This document shows, piece after piece, positions 13,501 to 26,959 of a DNA stretch of 64,000 bases. Each line of letters begins with the position of its first letter. Within the stretch, counting starts at the first letter, position 1. A program made the position numbers and the translations under genes. The notes under the pieces are model-generated. The model did no database searches. It saw only the letters and a program-made list of their open reading frames with translations, and was not told the origin of the DNA. Origin of the DNA: Sthenelais limicola (taxonomy: Eukaryota > Annelida > Polychaeta > Phyllodocida > Sigalionidae); the NCBI GenBank assembly GCA_942159475.1, contig OW804095.1, positions 70,088,773-70,152,772 of the forward strand, read 5' to 3'.

Positions 13501-16500
13501 AATTTAAATCAAAGGTCACTCTAACCAAGGAAGGCTCCTTTACGTTTTCAATTTCCAGCTGTAAACGATACACGTTGAAGTATGTATGCCTATTACTTCG
13601 TTGGTCAGAATTCAACCTGGGAAATCTCTTCGGCTTAATAAATCCAAATTTAGGCTTCCATTCAATTTTATCAGGCGTTGACCCGTCGATTACATTGAAG
13701 GACTAACGCTCCTCCCCTTGCCCAATCAGTTTGGTCCGTGTCAGCCAATACCTAAGGCTCTGAGATTGAGTTAGCGCTGACCTTTTGGAGCGTACGAAAC
13801 AAGATAAAGGTTGGTCTAGGATGAGCCTTAGGCTCAACGCCAAGACACTCCTTGGGCCTCAAGCGACTGAAAAACCAAAAAGAAGCTGTCCTCAAGGACC
13901 TGCAATCGGCTTAGAGTTTCTGTGTTGTGAAGCTTTCGCGAAGGGAAGGGAGTGTTTTGAGGTTAACATGTGTTCGGGATTAAGGTTTGTTCAACCCTTT
14001 TAGGACTTGGTTTGAACAAAATCAGATTATGCTCCGAAATGCCCAGAATGAATTTATTGAATCACTCTTTCGTTGGGGAAAAGGACACCCCTCAATATTC
14101 GTCTTTATTCCTTATTGAAAAATGTAGGCAAAAGTAATTCATATAGGTTCGAGGGCAATTTAAAGACTTTACATGTATGGAACATATATATGAACCATGA
14201 CGAACCAAAACATTATTGATCGACTATAATACGCATCAATAATGCTATGCTATATATATTGACAGAACCATCTGCACTTGTGTCTTTTGGGTCGGCGAAC
14301 TCGCTTACCAGGAGATGAAAGTTTTACTGAGGTATTGAGGAACCAGTTTTATGTGGCCACACAGCGGGGGTCACATTTATACTCTCATTATGGCCATGAT
14401 ATCCGAAAACACGATATCTTAAGTACTAAGGTATACTGTGGTATTGTTGTTTCATTCCTATCGAATAGAAAGACTTTATCATTCTGAAGGTGGGACGATG
14501 CTTTCGTTTTACCATATATACATGTAAGGTTTCGTACAAGAAGCCCTCATAATTGCATTTAGGTTAGACGGTTCGTGATGAATCATTTGGTTGTGGGCAT
14601 TAGACTTTTGAATTTCTCAATTTCATAGTGTACAGATCCCTCTGTAGTACTTGGCATGCACATCATTGATATGAACATACACTACTGATGTCAAATCTCT
14701 ACCGTCCGCTTTGTCCCATGGTATTGGTTCGGGCTTTATAAGTGATGCCAAACAGAGCACGACCCACCGCTAGGGTGGATTGGAAAGTCTTCACAGAAAG
14801 TTGTATATTAACTTGAGTGAGGAAAAGTTGCCAGAAACTCTATCAACTAGCCATACTTCATCATTAATTGGTAAGCAATGGGAGGGTCGGTTGCCTTTGT
14901 GGATACATGTGGTATCATCAAAGCTGTATAAATGACTGTTCTGCTTGATAAATCACAGAGCTAACCCAGTCTGTGGGGACGGGCTCAACGTTTACTCGCA
15001 TGAGTAGTGTATGGAAATGGGAGCAGGGAGATGGTAGGGTATCTGTATGGATAATCACCAGGCGGGTGGCTGATCCAGATCAGGCATGTCTGAGGAGTAC
15101 TTTGTATTTGCACATAGAATGAAGGGAGGAAATCTTAAAAGGTAAAATAACCAGCGCCTGGTGATGAATGTTGTAATAACGTAATGCATTCCTTTTTAAG
15201 CCTACCTTTTCCAGTACCTTTATTGCGCGGGTTATATATACACGAGAGAAAGCTATGATTTCTCTCCCAGTGGGATCCCAGCGTTTGAATCTGTGGGGTG
15301 CTTCTAACCAGGCTAACAGCAGCATGCCAGGTCTGTACCGAGTCCTGGGTTGTATCGAGCCATACACATATAACCTTAATACTGAGAATTGCTTGTCGAT
15401 GGGCTCTGCACGACTTTAATTATATAAAATGACGGGAGGGGCTCCAATTGGAAAGGTTTTCTAACTAGTTTCTATGGAGAGTTGAAAGTGTAATCAATTT
15501 TGAGCAGGTATCAAAGTTCGTGAACTTCCCATGCGCTTATTTGACTATTGGACTATCGCGAAAGCATGCAAGCATATCATCACCTACACGTCCACTTCTT
15601 TCCATGAACATAAGTATAATCACAATGTTTTATCAAAAGTCCCAATAGAAATTACTTAAAAATCAAAGGCTGGTCTGCGGGATGTGAGAAGTCTGTATGT
15701 ATGCGTATGACATCTACAGCAAAAAATATACTTGGCTATACGTATCGGAGTTTGGGGAATAAAACCTAATATTCACCAGCCAATGGAGAGCGTGACTGAT
15801 ATTGTGATGGGAGCAAATAGAGCGTTTGTGTGTGAGCCAGCACTAGGGGGCAGGCATGCATTATGTCTACCATGGCGCCAATCAGATGATGACTTTGATG
15901 TGATTGACCTCGCTGACCCCACATTCTCAGGCCGAGCGCTGCTACATGAGTTGAATTTCAGGGCCTTTTAGGAGGGGGAAGAGGTACACGGTGGGATATG
16001 CGCAATTCTCCATTTATACGGCTTTAGATAAAAGGCTTTAAGTGTATGTTCGTGGTTCGATGGCTCATACACCTCTTCTAGAACTTTCCCTCAGTCGTCT
16101 TTATTCATGCAGGAGATATACAAAAAATGCTGTATTTCTTTTCAGGTTTAGTTATTTTTCTGTGTTTGAGGGCCCGGTTTTTTACATATTCCGTGCGATG
16201 TAAATGTTTTTAATCAAGTAATTTAATAAATATGATTATGTATCCTCGTGAAACTTTAGGTATGCAGTGATCTCGATTGTAGATGAATATTTGCGTTTTG
16301 GTGAGGAGTGTTGTAGTCGCAGCATAAGAAATGAATGGTTTGGGTTCTTAGCTGACACCACACTTTGAATGATGTAGTTGGGATCAATAGTGAAATGGTG
16401 TGGACATCATTGATGGATGATAGACTGTGAGGTAGTGTCATGATTATCAAAAAGGTCCACCTTCGTATGATTTCAATATTTTCAAACAATCCACTGGCCA

Positions 16501-16653
16501 TGCTCATCTTAGTGTAGCCTTCAAAACTTCAACTTCGCTCGGCCTTTCAATTTCCAAGCCATAGTCGAGTTATGATGAAAGGAATTAGATACATGAGAAG
16601 CATACCCGATTGGAGCTTTCCGGAATACACTCACATCTATATAGACTTGACAT
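10523..16653. other. No supported gene
   Basis: AT-rich sequence of about 6 kb with scattered TATATA runs. Two open frames with slightly coding-like translations are + 15732-15971 and - 15367-15080. Neither has splice context, domains or a recognisable family. The + one overlaps GC-richer sequence that could equally be an old repeat. Confidence 0.45.
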
Positions 16654-16746
16654 ATTATTAAAACATATGAATGTTAGTCAATACAATAGTGTATGTATCA
16701 TTATTAAAACATATGAATGTTAGTCAATACAATAGTGTATGTATCA
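16654..16746. repeat. Perfect 46-bp tandem duplication
   Basis: The 46-bp unit starting ATTATTAAAACATATGAATG at 16654 recurs without a mismatch at 16700, and the match continues one base into a third unit. Identity of both copies implies a recent duplication or an assembly artefact. No coding role is apparent. Confidence 0.95.
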
Positions 16747-19700
16747 AATAGAATCAATCAATCATGTTCTTGCCATGTGACAGTTTTCTGGGTTGGCAAT
16801 TATTTCACCCAAACAGCACTTTTATCAGAACGTTTATCCTACGGACGTGAATTAATTTGTGTGGCTCTGGCCGATTCCTATGTATGGGTATTGGGTATTG
16901 AACTTGTTTATCTTTCGTCTGGTGCATTTCTATGCATAATGATCTTGTTCTATTAGCAATATTTTATTTCTGCCCCTCGGTCTTGCATCTGTCAGGAGTA
17001 TAGTACAATGCATATAAATCTTGAATGGCTAATAAATCCTGAGTTGTTAATTGTGATGAGTTTCCCAAGTATTATCCAAGTATTTGATATTGTTTGATCA
17101 AATTATTAAGGAATATCAATCGGATGAGAAATAATGCATTTTGACTTAGCACGTAAGATTTCTCACGACAGAATGTTTGTATTAGTATGCAGAGGTGGGT
17201 CTCACTTCCTTGCTTTTAGATACACTAACCCATGAACCAGGATTAAATTGGTTGGAATTGTAAATACCCTTGACCTCATCCAGCTGATCCTTCTAAATCC
17301 TATAGATCTGTGCTATAGATTGCCTCTACAACCTAAAATACAGCATAGATTGGGTCTAAGGCCTCCTCACACAAGTATACTAAAAAGAAATCTACCATTT
17401 CTAATACACACTGATTTAATATACTTTTTTGAATGGAAATTGCAAAATGCAAAGCTGGGATGGCAAACCGAGGATTTGGGCCCAGAAAATGTCATCTCTG
17501 GATTGTGGTTGGTGATTCCATCTATAGGAAGGCCCACTTAACCTCGACAGTAATGGAATAAACTCATCACATCACGCTACACTAGCCTGATTAGAATATA
17601 GCCTTATAATTTAGTTTTTTGTCATTTCAGATCTTCCAAAGTAAAAATGCTAACGATCAATGCTGCATGGCGATCTACCCCACTATATATGCTGGTTGAT
17701 AGCTAATTCCCAACCAGTTACACAAGGGAATAGTTGACGAGCATGTTTAGCAACTGTGTAACAAATCCTTTGATCATAAGAAGGGTTTACACGGTGGCAC
17801 TTGTGTGGAAAATTGGGATTGGATCATCAAATTGCTTGGTGATGGCGTGTGAGAGGCATGAGTAGCCGCGTACAAGTAAATCAATCGGAGGTTTTATTGA
17901 ATCTGTTAAGTGCACGAGAACCCTTCAAAGTCCCGGCTAACAACTGTTTATCTCGTCCCCGAGAAGGACACGTTTTGCAAACTTCCATGAATATTGATAA
18001 ACACCTGATGATATTTTCCACAAACTCTTGCACGTGAGTGTTTGGAGATTTTCTGAGAAATGTTTTTTGAGGTGCCATACTCTCTCAGATCCGGTTGGCG
18101 CAATTAATATTGTGTATGTATGTAATGCTTTTATTTCCATATTTATATACAGTTACAAAACATGTAGATTAAGGAAAATGGATGATAATCCCTCTTTGAC
18201 TTAACATAGGTCTTCCTGGATTTCCTTTCCGCATAAAGTTCGATTTTTGTTTCTTTTCTTGAAAGTTCAGTGTCCGTTTTTTTTTATTCCGTGTGGTCTT
18301 ACGAAAGTTGATATCCATACTATTTTTACAATAACAATGATAATGACAATAAAATACTTTCAACAGTACAATTCTTATTATTAACATTTATAGCTTTGTG
18401 TTTCTTCTAACAGTCAACTTTACTCTCCTTACTTTACTTTATGCTATTAAGTGCTATAACAATATTATTCAAGATTCATTCGAACGAATGAGCAGCAGTA
18501 ATAATTATTTATACTCACTTCAATAATACTTCAACCTGTACATAGATCCTTATTTTCATTTAACATCTTGATCTCAATACTTGAGATTTGTAATTAATGA
18601 TTTATCAAACATATAAAAAGTGACAATGGGTTTACACACACCATCGTTAAAACTCTTAGGTTATAACTCGTTAGAAGTTAGCAATCTTAATATCATACTC
18701 TTTTTATATTTCAAGCAGTACAAATCATTACCCATCCTATACAGGTTAAAAGTTTATAAAGGTTATTTCATTTCCTACTGTATATTACTCTTACGAAATT
18801 ATTTAAAATCCTTCATGGATGGGCACGTCCCTCCCTTTTTGGAGAAGTCGTTCTATTAGACTAAAGAAGCGGAGTCTATTCTTATTTTAAAAGACTGAAA
18901 TGTTCGGCCCATTCTATATCTTATAAGCGGTAAAGTATTAAGTGCTAAGGGTTCAAATTTCAAAATGTTCGTAAATGTGTGCGTTGTTGCCATCTATATA
19001 ATATCAATTTGTTTTGTTACTCTATGCGCTATAGTGGTTTGCACACACCCGATGATTCTTTAGGTTATGCTTGAATTTTCATTTAATATAGAGTTGATTT
19101 TCTAAGCAATTTTGAATAAAAATTTAATAAAGGCCTGAACGAATGGCCGATGTGTCTACTCTGTAAGTTGTGCACTTTACTAATAGTGCAGCTAGTTCGT
19201 GTTGTTTCAACACATTAATTTTAGACGTTCAGGATGTGAAAAGCCTTTAAGCTTGCAATACTCGACACCATCTTCCAAGAGCTATTGGCCATAATGAAAT
19301 TCATCGATAAAACCACTTTTAAAGCGCACTTTGGTTTCAAATCATCCGTTACCTTTAGTCAAGTATATACGTGCTCTCCGGGGGACCCACATGTTGACTT
19401 TTCACATGTTAATGCGCGCTAAAGTAATCCTGATATTATATAACATAAGACCTATTGTGCACATGTCCTATTATTACCAGGGACTGAAGTGAGAGTGTTT
19501 ATGAACTAGGAGGGTTTTTTCATGCGTTTCATACCGTTAAGACTCTATGGAGCTGGCTGATTGAAGGCCCATGCTCCTGGTCAATAAAAAGCTCTTGAGC
19601 CCAGACATTACTTTTCTGCTATCGACATCTCTATACCTCAGGTGTGGGCATCTCCTAAAGTGCCATATGAAGCTGCTTTTAGTCTAAACCAGAGTTTATT

Positions 19701-22161
19701 AATCACCTTGGGGAATGCAAGGTTATTCACCTTTGTGGAAGGAAAATACATTTCGGCGCTTTGGCGAGGGAGAGTAAATAGGACTTCTATTCACAGTGCT
19801 CCTACTTAAACGGAAGATTTTTATCCATGTGTTATCCAATCGATCCATTCTGACCCTTTCATCTATGAGGCAGCTTGAAAGGCTATTCACGAAGTCTCGT
19901 ATCCACGATGTTGTATTTAGGCATAAACTTTCATTCGATAGTGCAGTATTTACACCTGATGCTCCCCTTTTAGGAACAATACCTTGCAGCTATTATCGAG
20001 CTATTAATTTAATCACCAAAGTCTTTTCTGTTGCCACGGTGTCGAAAAATGTAACGTCATTGATATGATTCCCAAAGACTGGTTCAATTTAAGGTCGTCA
20101 AGGCAACCATACTTTTATCTGATTGAGCTTTAATCGCTAAAAGCTCCGCCCTCCGTTCTCCAAAAGATGGAACACAAAGAGTTTGACTCATCATTCATTC
20201 GCATGGGGGAACAACGATCTCTCGCCCTGTGTTTACATGTGTTTTACGCCATCATAAAAGGGGTCATATCTGATTGGTTGCCTCTGATCACGTGGGGGCG
20301 TTAGCGATTTTAGGGAGGCACGTCATGGTAGGCCTACACCCTATCATCGGATTGCTTATCGTGGCTTTCCGTGGTCTGGTCTTCATGTGAAGCATATAGA
20401 TCTATCTTATCCAGATTGATAGAAACATTATCTTTTTTTGTAGGATAGGCAGAATATATTGATAAATTTAGAACTAACTACGTATTTTGGTGCAGAATCC
20501 TATGAAGAGTTCCTTAAAATGCCAATGTATATAATTCACGTTTGATATACCCCCACCCCCGGTCAAATACCGTATGGTATTTTATATCATTATTAGAGCC
20601 TCATTAATTTTAAGCCCTACACAAGGGTGCAGAATTACACTTTATTAATTCGAATAATTCAATCCTAATTAGGTTCCAATGGACCTTTGGATTTTTTGGT
20701 GTTGAACTCACGTTTCAAACGGAATAATGGGCTTTAATATTGGCCCAAATGAAATAAAAAAAACAAAACAAATTGGCGCATCTCCTTCGTGTTTCCCATT
20801 TATTTCTTCTGGGGTCTGGCCGTGATTTCATTTGACTGAGTCTGTTTCTGTTCTCTGCGAGAGTTTACCAAGACCTTTCAGCCATGTGTTTTGACATTAT
20901 CTTTGTGTCAGACTCCCCTTCCGCCGGTAGCAAGGTGGGTCGCCGTCTTCTCCCCAATGACCTTTGCGATTCTGAGGAACTGTTGTATCTTGGAAATCGA
21001 CCGTCCATTATTCTTTGTAGCTTTTACAAGTGACTTCAAGTCAAATTGTTCTTATGTTATATTGAAACAATACGTTGTATGTATGCTCCAGAAGTTTACC
21101 TGTGTCCTGTATTATGTCTGTGTCTCGGTAGCTTGGCAGATACATATCATATATGTGAGCTGTTCCAGTTTCAATGTAGAAGTATGGACTGAATTTGGGG
21201 TAGTGGTTATTCTTACGTAACATGATGTAACAGTAGCACTGTGATTCATTGAGCATACAGCAGTTATGCATATCTGAAAACATGACAACTTTAGGATACT
21301 GTAAATGCCTTTCAAAAAGAGTATTTTCAACGTGGAGAAGGCGATCGACGAAGAGTGTAAGTTGGCCTTGCTTATCTTAGGAATGTTTTACCCAGTCATT
21401 ATAGCATGACACCTCCAGAGATCGAAATATCCATTTTCTTCCGCTGGACGTAAGAGTTCCCCACAATTAAGAAAGTTCTCACCCAACCACTGCCAAAGCA
21501 CTTATATGCCGAACGATTTCTTATCGAAAACCAATGCTGGTGTCATTTAAGGTGATATTTTAGTCTATGTTATTGGACCTTAAATAATTGGTCTTGCACA
21601 TCCCGAAGTGGGCAAAGATTGACAAGTGTGAGAAGTAGCAGGCCGACATCAGACCCCCAGTAACCCTGGCAACATCATCCGGGCATTCTAGGCGATAATT
21701 CAATCTCCTCCCTGGGAACCCCAAGCATTGTTGGTGGGGATACAGGTGGTGCCCTCACTCAAGGTTGCCAATAAACAACGATTTTTGTTTCCCCCCTTTT
21801 TCCCCAGGAATGGGAGGATGGATTTGCCGAAGATCCTCACCACTTCTTTTTCCCCTTTCTTTGCCATTTAGTTCTCCCCTCGCCCCTAATCCTCGAGATG
21901 CAGCCAGCGGCACGACCCTCGCAAGGCAATATTAGATTGTTAATAACGTGAGATTTGTGATTGATTCGCATGCTCATAACAGCTAACAGATACTTTCAGA
22001 TAATCTTTCCTCTGAATACTGAGTTGCGCTGCCTTTATGCATCCCAATATAAGTTTTGATCTCTTTGAGAAAATATCTGTTCCGTCACAAATCTCTTACC
22101 TTCCGTGCTAATAGAATATTGCATTTTGGATTAGTTTGAATGGTTATATAATATATGATGT
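16747..22161. other. No supported gene
   Basis: AT-rich sequence. Open frames are short and have no domains. A GTCATTTCAG acceptor-like site at about 17620-17630 is followed by no convincing exon. 21600-21900 is GC-richer but closed in all frames within short distances. Confidence 0.45.
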
Positions 22162-22195
22162 ACACACACACACTCTCTCTCTCTGTCTCACTCTG

Positions 22196-22281
<86 letters not shown>

Positions 22282-22290
22282 CCCCCCCCC
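22162..22290. repeat. Compound (AC)n(CT)n(C)n microsatellite
   Basis: It starts with about six AC units, passes through an imperfect CT/GT segment, then a long uninterrupted (CT)n run of roughly 75 bases, a TTTC interruption, and ends in a run of 10 C. The long minus-strand RERE and plus-strand SLSL frames over it are repeat artefacts. The length is probably polymorphic. Confidence 0.97.
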
Positions 22291-23092
22291 AGCTCTCTTG
22301 TCGTATATAAAGAATTAACCCTAAAGAAAAAAGCGTATATATGTGAAGAATTAACGAACAGTAAAGAAATAGGCATTTTGCAAGGAACTCGATTAGTTAA
22401 TGGATTCGGAGTTATGTACATATCACAGCGGGAAGATCAATAGCCTTTGGTTGCTGCTCCATGCCTGTAATCCTGACTCATTGTTGCCTTGTTTTAATTT
22501 CTTGTACTCACTTACCCCACGTATTTATTTTCGCTCCACCGTTGTCTACTCGCGTATGCAAAAAAACAAGGCCTTATAGTTATACGGCTACTGTGCATTT
22601 TCTAGTCCAACGGGTTTTCATCTTTCATAGATTGGATGAGGCCTGTGTGGTTTGGGGTTGCCTAGTGCACCTTTTGATACTAAATACATGTATGCACATG
22701 TCTATCTATTTCACACTTATAGCCACCATCCACATGAAGTGATAGCGAAAGAACCCGGTACAGACTATCACACCCGCCTCTTTCCTCAGAATAGCTCTAT
22801 GTATAATACATGCGAAATTCTTACTAGTGTGTGTTATGATTAAGATACTTTTATTTTCGAATTTTTCGCTATCAGAGAACATGACTCCGGCTAAGGGAGG
22901 TTTTCAAGTTTTCTGTCTTTACAATCATGGTTAACAGTGAACAATTCCACAGTCGTCATTGACGAAAGTAGTACACTGTCTTTTACATTGATTTCCTTCA
23001 ACTAATATTGAAATAATGTAGCTAACCTGCCATGAAATATTGGCAGTGCCACTCAAGAAAGATGGTTCAATTATCCATATTTTATTCTATAG
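22291..23092. other. No supported feature
   Basis: Sequence between the microsatellite and the small candidate exon. It contains short chance open frames only. Confidence 0.45.
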
Positions 23093-23124
23093 GAGACTCA
23101 AGAAATATCGACACTATTGGCCAG
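23093..23124 (+). CDS. Candidate 32-nt microexon
   Basis: Bounded by a good acceptor (TATTTTATTCTATAG) and a donor (CAG/GTAATG). All three phases are open. In the phase that accepts the two bases left by the exon at 5798-5851, the joint codon is CGG and the peptide is RLKKYRHYWP, which continues that exon's basic character. The phase match alone has a one-in-three chance, so linkage is suggestive only. Confidence 0.3.
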
Positions 23125-25678
23125 GTAATGTAGCAATAGATCCTAGAAATATTACTTCACAGTATCTATGAATGGTTATTTCAATCAATTAAATGAGCCC
23201 CACATTCACTGAGCGCTAAATGCTGGATTCACTTGACATTTACAACATGCCCTATCTTTCTCGATAAGCCTTATCTTGCAACCTCTAAGAGCAGTTTCTA
23301 CTGGTACTTAACTATCGATGTAGAACTTTAAAAAAAAGTAAATTCCAAGGGTGCAATCAGCGATGAAATGGCTGCAGGTTGAATTTGTTTTCCTCTACGT
23401 TTTCGTATGTATTTGCCCTTTATAGTACATCACAGGTACTGTAATTGAGCGTTACATAAAGTGTCCTTTGCTGCAGCTGTTATTGTCTATGTTCATACAC
23501 GCAGTGTACCTGCACGTCAAACAAACTGCTGACGTCATTTTCCCCATAAAAATATACCCTTTATGCAAGAGTGTCATGTGCACCTCGTTCCCCCACTTTG
23601 ACGTATTATGTCTTCATTTTTAATATCCCTCCATATAGCTTTCCCTGGTATTAATCCGGTGAGATCTCCTTTCTTCTGTTCCCTGGGATTCCAGGGACTT
23701 ATACTATCATCAGAGACATCCTTGGGTATGCTAAATGCCCAGGTACCTGTGATCCATTGCCATATACATTACCGGAATGTTGTTTTCCTGTGGAATTGGT
23801 TTAGTCAGCATCTCTTTCGCTAAACATGTGCGGATATTCTGATGATTGGCATGCATTTATGCATAGGCTGCATTACCAAATAATCTTTCTGTTGAAACAC
23901 GAATCACCTTATTGCAATATTCGATTCTTATGGTTATGTCCTCTTCGTAGTTGCTCTCCCCGAATAGCCTTTGTCACCTTGCAAGGCATTATTTTCTCTG
24001 TTCAACTGATTAAATTCCAAATGGCTTTCGCTTCAATTCCTTTCTTTTTGTATCTCGACTGAAAAGGAAAATCATTTTTAAATGTTCCCGCATTCAGTTG
24101 GGAAGATGGAGCTTTTCTGTTGAGGATAATAAAACTTATTTATGGGCATTTTTGTTTGTGAAAGGTTAGATCCACGGGTAATGGAATGGTCTCCATGGAA
24201 ACCATTATGTTGTATATCATAGAAATAGCAATATGGATTTCTCTACCGCGTCGGCATACCCATTGAAATAAAATCCCTCAACCAAAATTAGCTCCCTTTC
24301 ATCTCGTCTTCAGAGTAAAATGAGCTTTGAATGCATTCCCACAGAACGCCCTACCTTGAGTTGGGATGTTCTTTCCCTTTGGCAAATAAGAGCAGGAAAA
24401 GCTTTTGACGCCTTTTGCGGATGGACATATTACCATCTTTTATCAATGTTATATTTGACTCAAATTGGAGGCTCAGTCCGTCGTTCATCCATATTCCTGA
24501 TAAATTGAAAGGGGCGATTTCGCTGTTTTCTAAAATAAAAATATGTCAGTGAAACCTCATGAGGTAACTGATATCGTTATTACCGTGTAGATGGTTTTTG
24601 GTTTAGAAATTCAAGAAAGGATTATCGTTCATCTGGAAAACACATCCTCCCTAACTATCTTCAGTACCGGTATATGATTAAATTAATATTATCAGTATTA
24701 TATTTTAGTATAAGGTATAGTCGACTATCATATCCAGTAGACGTTATTCTCAGCTCATCCTCCCTCCAATACAATTAAGTAATGTGGAATTATTTAGTCA
24801 ACGCCTGGCTGATTGTGCGGGCATCTTATAATGCCAGGGAAATATGTTTGCCCTTATTTCTTCACTTTACTAAACAAAATAAACCCTGGGCCCTCACTGT
24901 TTGCACCCCTCGGACATATATATATATGTTTAATATACAATACATATTTATAATATGACCCGCTTCTGGCGTCGGGGATATAGTATATATATATAGCACA
25001 ATGCCCCGAGGGCTCTAGTCGCTCCGGATCTATTTCCTTAATATGCCTTTTGATTACATTATCGTTATTTGCCTCTTCATTTAACCTAACAGGGGCCGAA
25101 AATCGCTGATGGTCGCTTTGTTCGTGTCTCATTAGGTCCATACATGCCGACCTCTTTATTTGTTGCGAAAATCAATAAAACACATTTGACTTGTGCTGTT
25201 GCCCTATAGACATGGTTCTTGTGGATTTGCTAAATGTCACATGCAAGTCGTTAGTTGCAAAATAACGTGTCATGTATTTTCTTCTTCGAGGATGAAGATT
25301 TCAATGCATGTTTTACCAGCTCTCAATAAGACTTGAAATCGCAGTGTTATATCTCTCCTTAAAGTCTTTTGACTCCTTTGAAATTCATGAACCAGTAATG
25401 TATAAAGGCGATTATTCTTTTAACTTTTTAATCATCGAGGAAAGTTTTTGTTCCAATCTGTGTTATTAAATTTCTTAAGCACATTTATCCTGACATTGGA
25501 CAGCGAAGGGTGTTTTAGGACCAAAACCCATCTTCCCAAGCAATCAGGCTTTTCCCATTGATTTCAATTTGAATGGAGATTATCCAAGGCTTGTCTTTTC
25601 TGGAATAGTATTAGTCTCTTTTCATCAATGGAAGAAATCAATCTTAAAAACGAAGAGTGATTTCCTTGGCATTCCCAG
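23125..25678. other. No supported feature
   Basis: AT-rich sequence with chance open frames. TATATA runs occur near 24918 and 24980. An acceptor-like CGTCTTCAG lies near 24310, without a defined exon after it. Confidence 0.45.
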
Positions 25679-25766
25679 CAGTCAGAACGTCTTCTATGGC
25701 CCCGCACCTCGTCAGATCTATCAGCAGTTCACCTCCTCAGTTCAGAATGACCTGACTAGAATATAA
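25679..25766 (+). CDS. Candidate 3'-terminal coding exon
   Basis: After the acceptor TTGGCATTCCCAG (with a second AG three bases on, a NAGNAG site), the sequence becomes distinctly richer in C and G at third positions than its surroundings. It reads SQNVFYGPAPRQIYQQFTSS and then VQNDLTRI to a TAA at 25764-25766. The compositional change and the polar, repeat-free peptide favour a real C-terminus. No family is recognised. No AATAAA was noticed close downstream. Confidence 0.4.
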
Positions 25767-26876
25767 ATCATTATACTCCGTGCATACATAGAGCCAGTAG
25801 AGGTCACCGTGCGATGCGTCGGCAATCTGTTTCGGCAATTTACATGTCGCTGACACCAGACGCCATGATTCACGATCAATATATCTTGGTCATCTTGCTT
25901 CTATAAAGCTGTATTGATGTCCGCATCCCCTCATTAGCAAGTCTGCAATGTGATTACGATGTGATATAGACAATAGCTTCGCAGATCCTCTGCCATAATG
26001 TGCATTGGAAAAGCGGAGATGATTTAGATGCCCGTCATATTGTCTCTCTCAATCCCCATGCATCATGGCCTACCTGTGTTACTAATGGCTGAAGAAACAG
26101 GCCCAAAATAGCTTCTCCCTCGTTTATGTATGGCAGATAGATCCTTATATGTCAGGGGTTGCTAATATACCTGCTTTACCCATTTTTCTGAATGTTTAAG
26201 GTCATTCATTTTGTTTCAAAATTGAGCTAACTTTCGTGCTATAGACAAATCGACGTGACTGTCATCTATTTCATTTCTGATTACCTAAATAGTACCGCGA
26301 AATACTGCTGTGTTCTGAAGGGAAAGTGCTATAGAAGTTTTTTGTCATTGTACATGTAATGTATGCAATATTGCAAGGGTTTGGGAGAAAGGAATCCTAC
26401 CCAATTAGATCTCATATCTATATTACCGGATTCTAGAGTTTAATATTTGGCATACTTTATATAAAGCGTGATGTAAGAAAAACCTTCCCTGTCGATAAAG
26501 TTCTTTCTGGAATTTGTATATAGACTCACGGATCTCATTTCATAAAAGAAAAACCTATTGATTTCTGTTCTTAGATGTTGCTATGGCAAGACATTTCTCG
26601 GATCAATTATAGAACTCATGACTAATGTGTTTTGCTCCATCTCTCAGGTACGGCTCTGCATGCTGAAAGATTAAAAATAGAGGCCTAACATTAAATATCT
26701 GCACTGTAAAGCTGACACTGACACAGATCAATGCCTTTTCTCAAAATTTCAGCTCTAAAGCTCACCTCATAGCAAAGTGAGAGTAACATCTCTTTTGTAA
26801 AATATTTGTATGTATAGAGAAATATGTAACGCAAAAGACTAGTATATGCTTTCATTACAATTCGAGATCTTTTCAG
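25767..26876. other. No supported feature
   Basis: Possible 3' UTR or intron of whatever gene uses the adjacent candidate exons. No domain, repeat or RNA gene was seen. Confidence 0.4.
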
Positions 26877-26959
26877 ATTCTATTGTGAGAGACGCTGCCG
26901 TAGCTCGATCTCTAGACCTGGCACTGCTGCCAAACTCAATATATCCTGCTTTGATTTAA
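26877..26959 (+). CDS. Candidate exon, possibly 3'-terminal
   Basis: An acceptor (GAGATCTTTTCAG) is followed by a GC-richer, CpG-containing segment. With two bases used to complete a codon it reads SIVRDAAVARSLDLALLPNS and ends at TAA 26957-26959. With one base used it reads YCERRCRSSISRPGTAAKLN and stays open to about 27024. The first phase would fit the single base left by the exon at 23093-23124. Either reading could be chance. Confidence 0.25.

Noticed and set aside
15732..15971. 79-codon frame with an acidic stretch (QSDDDFDVIDLADP)
   Set aside because: No donor or acceptor fits, and the GC-rich block could be an old repeat; not enough to call an exon.
22136..22421. Long Ser/Leu-rich (+) and Arg/Glu-rich (-) frames
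   Set aside because: They are translations of the CT microsatellite and its complement.
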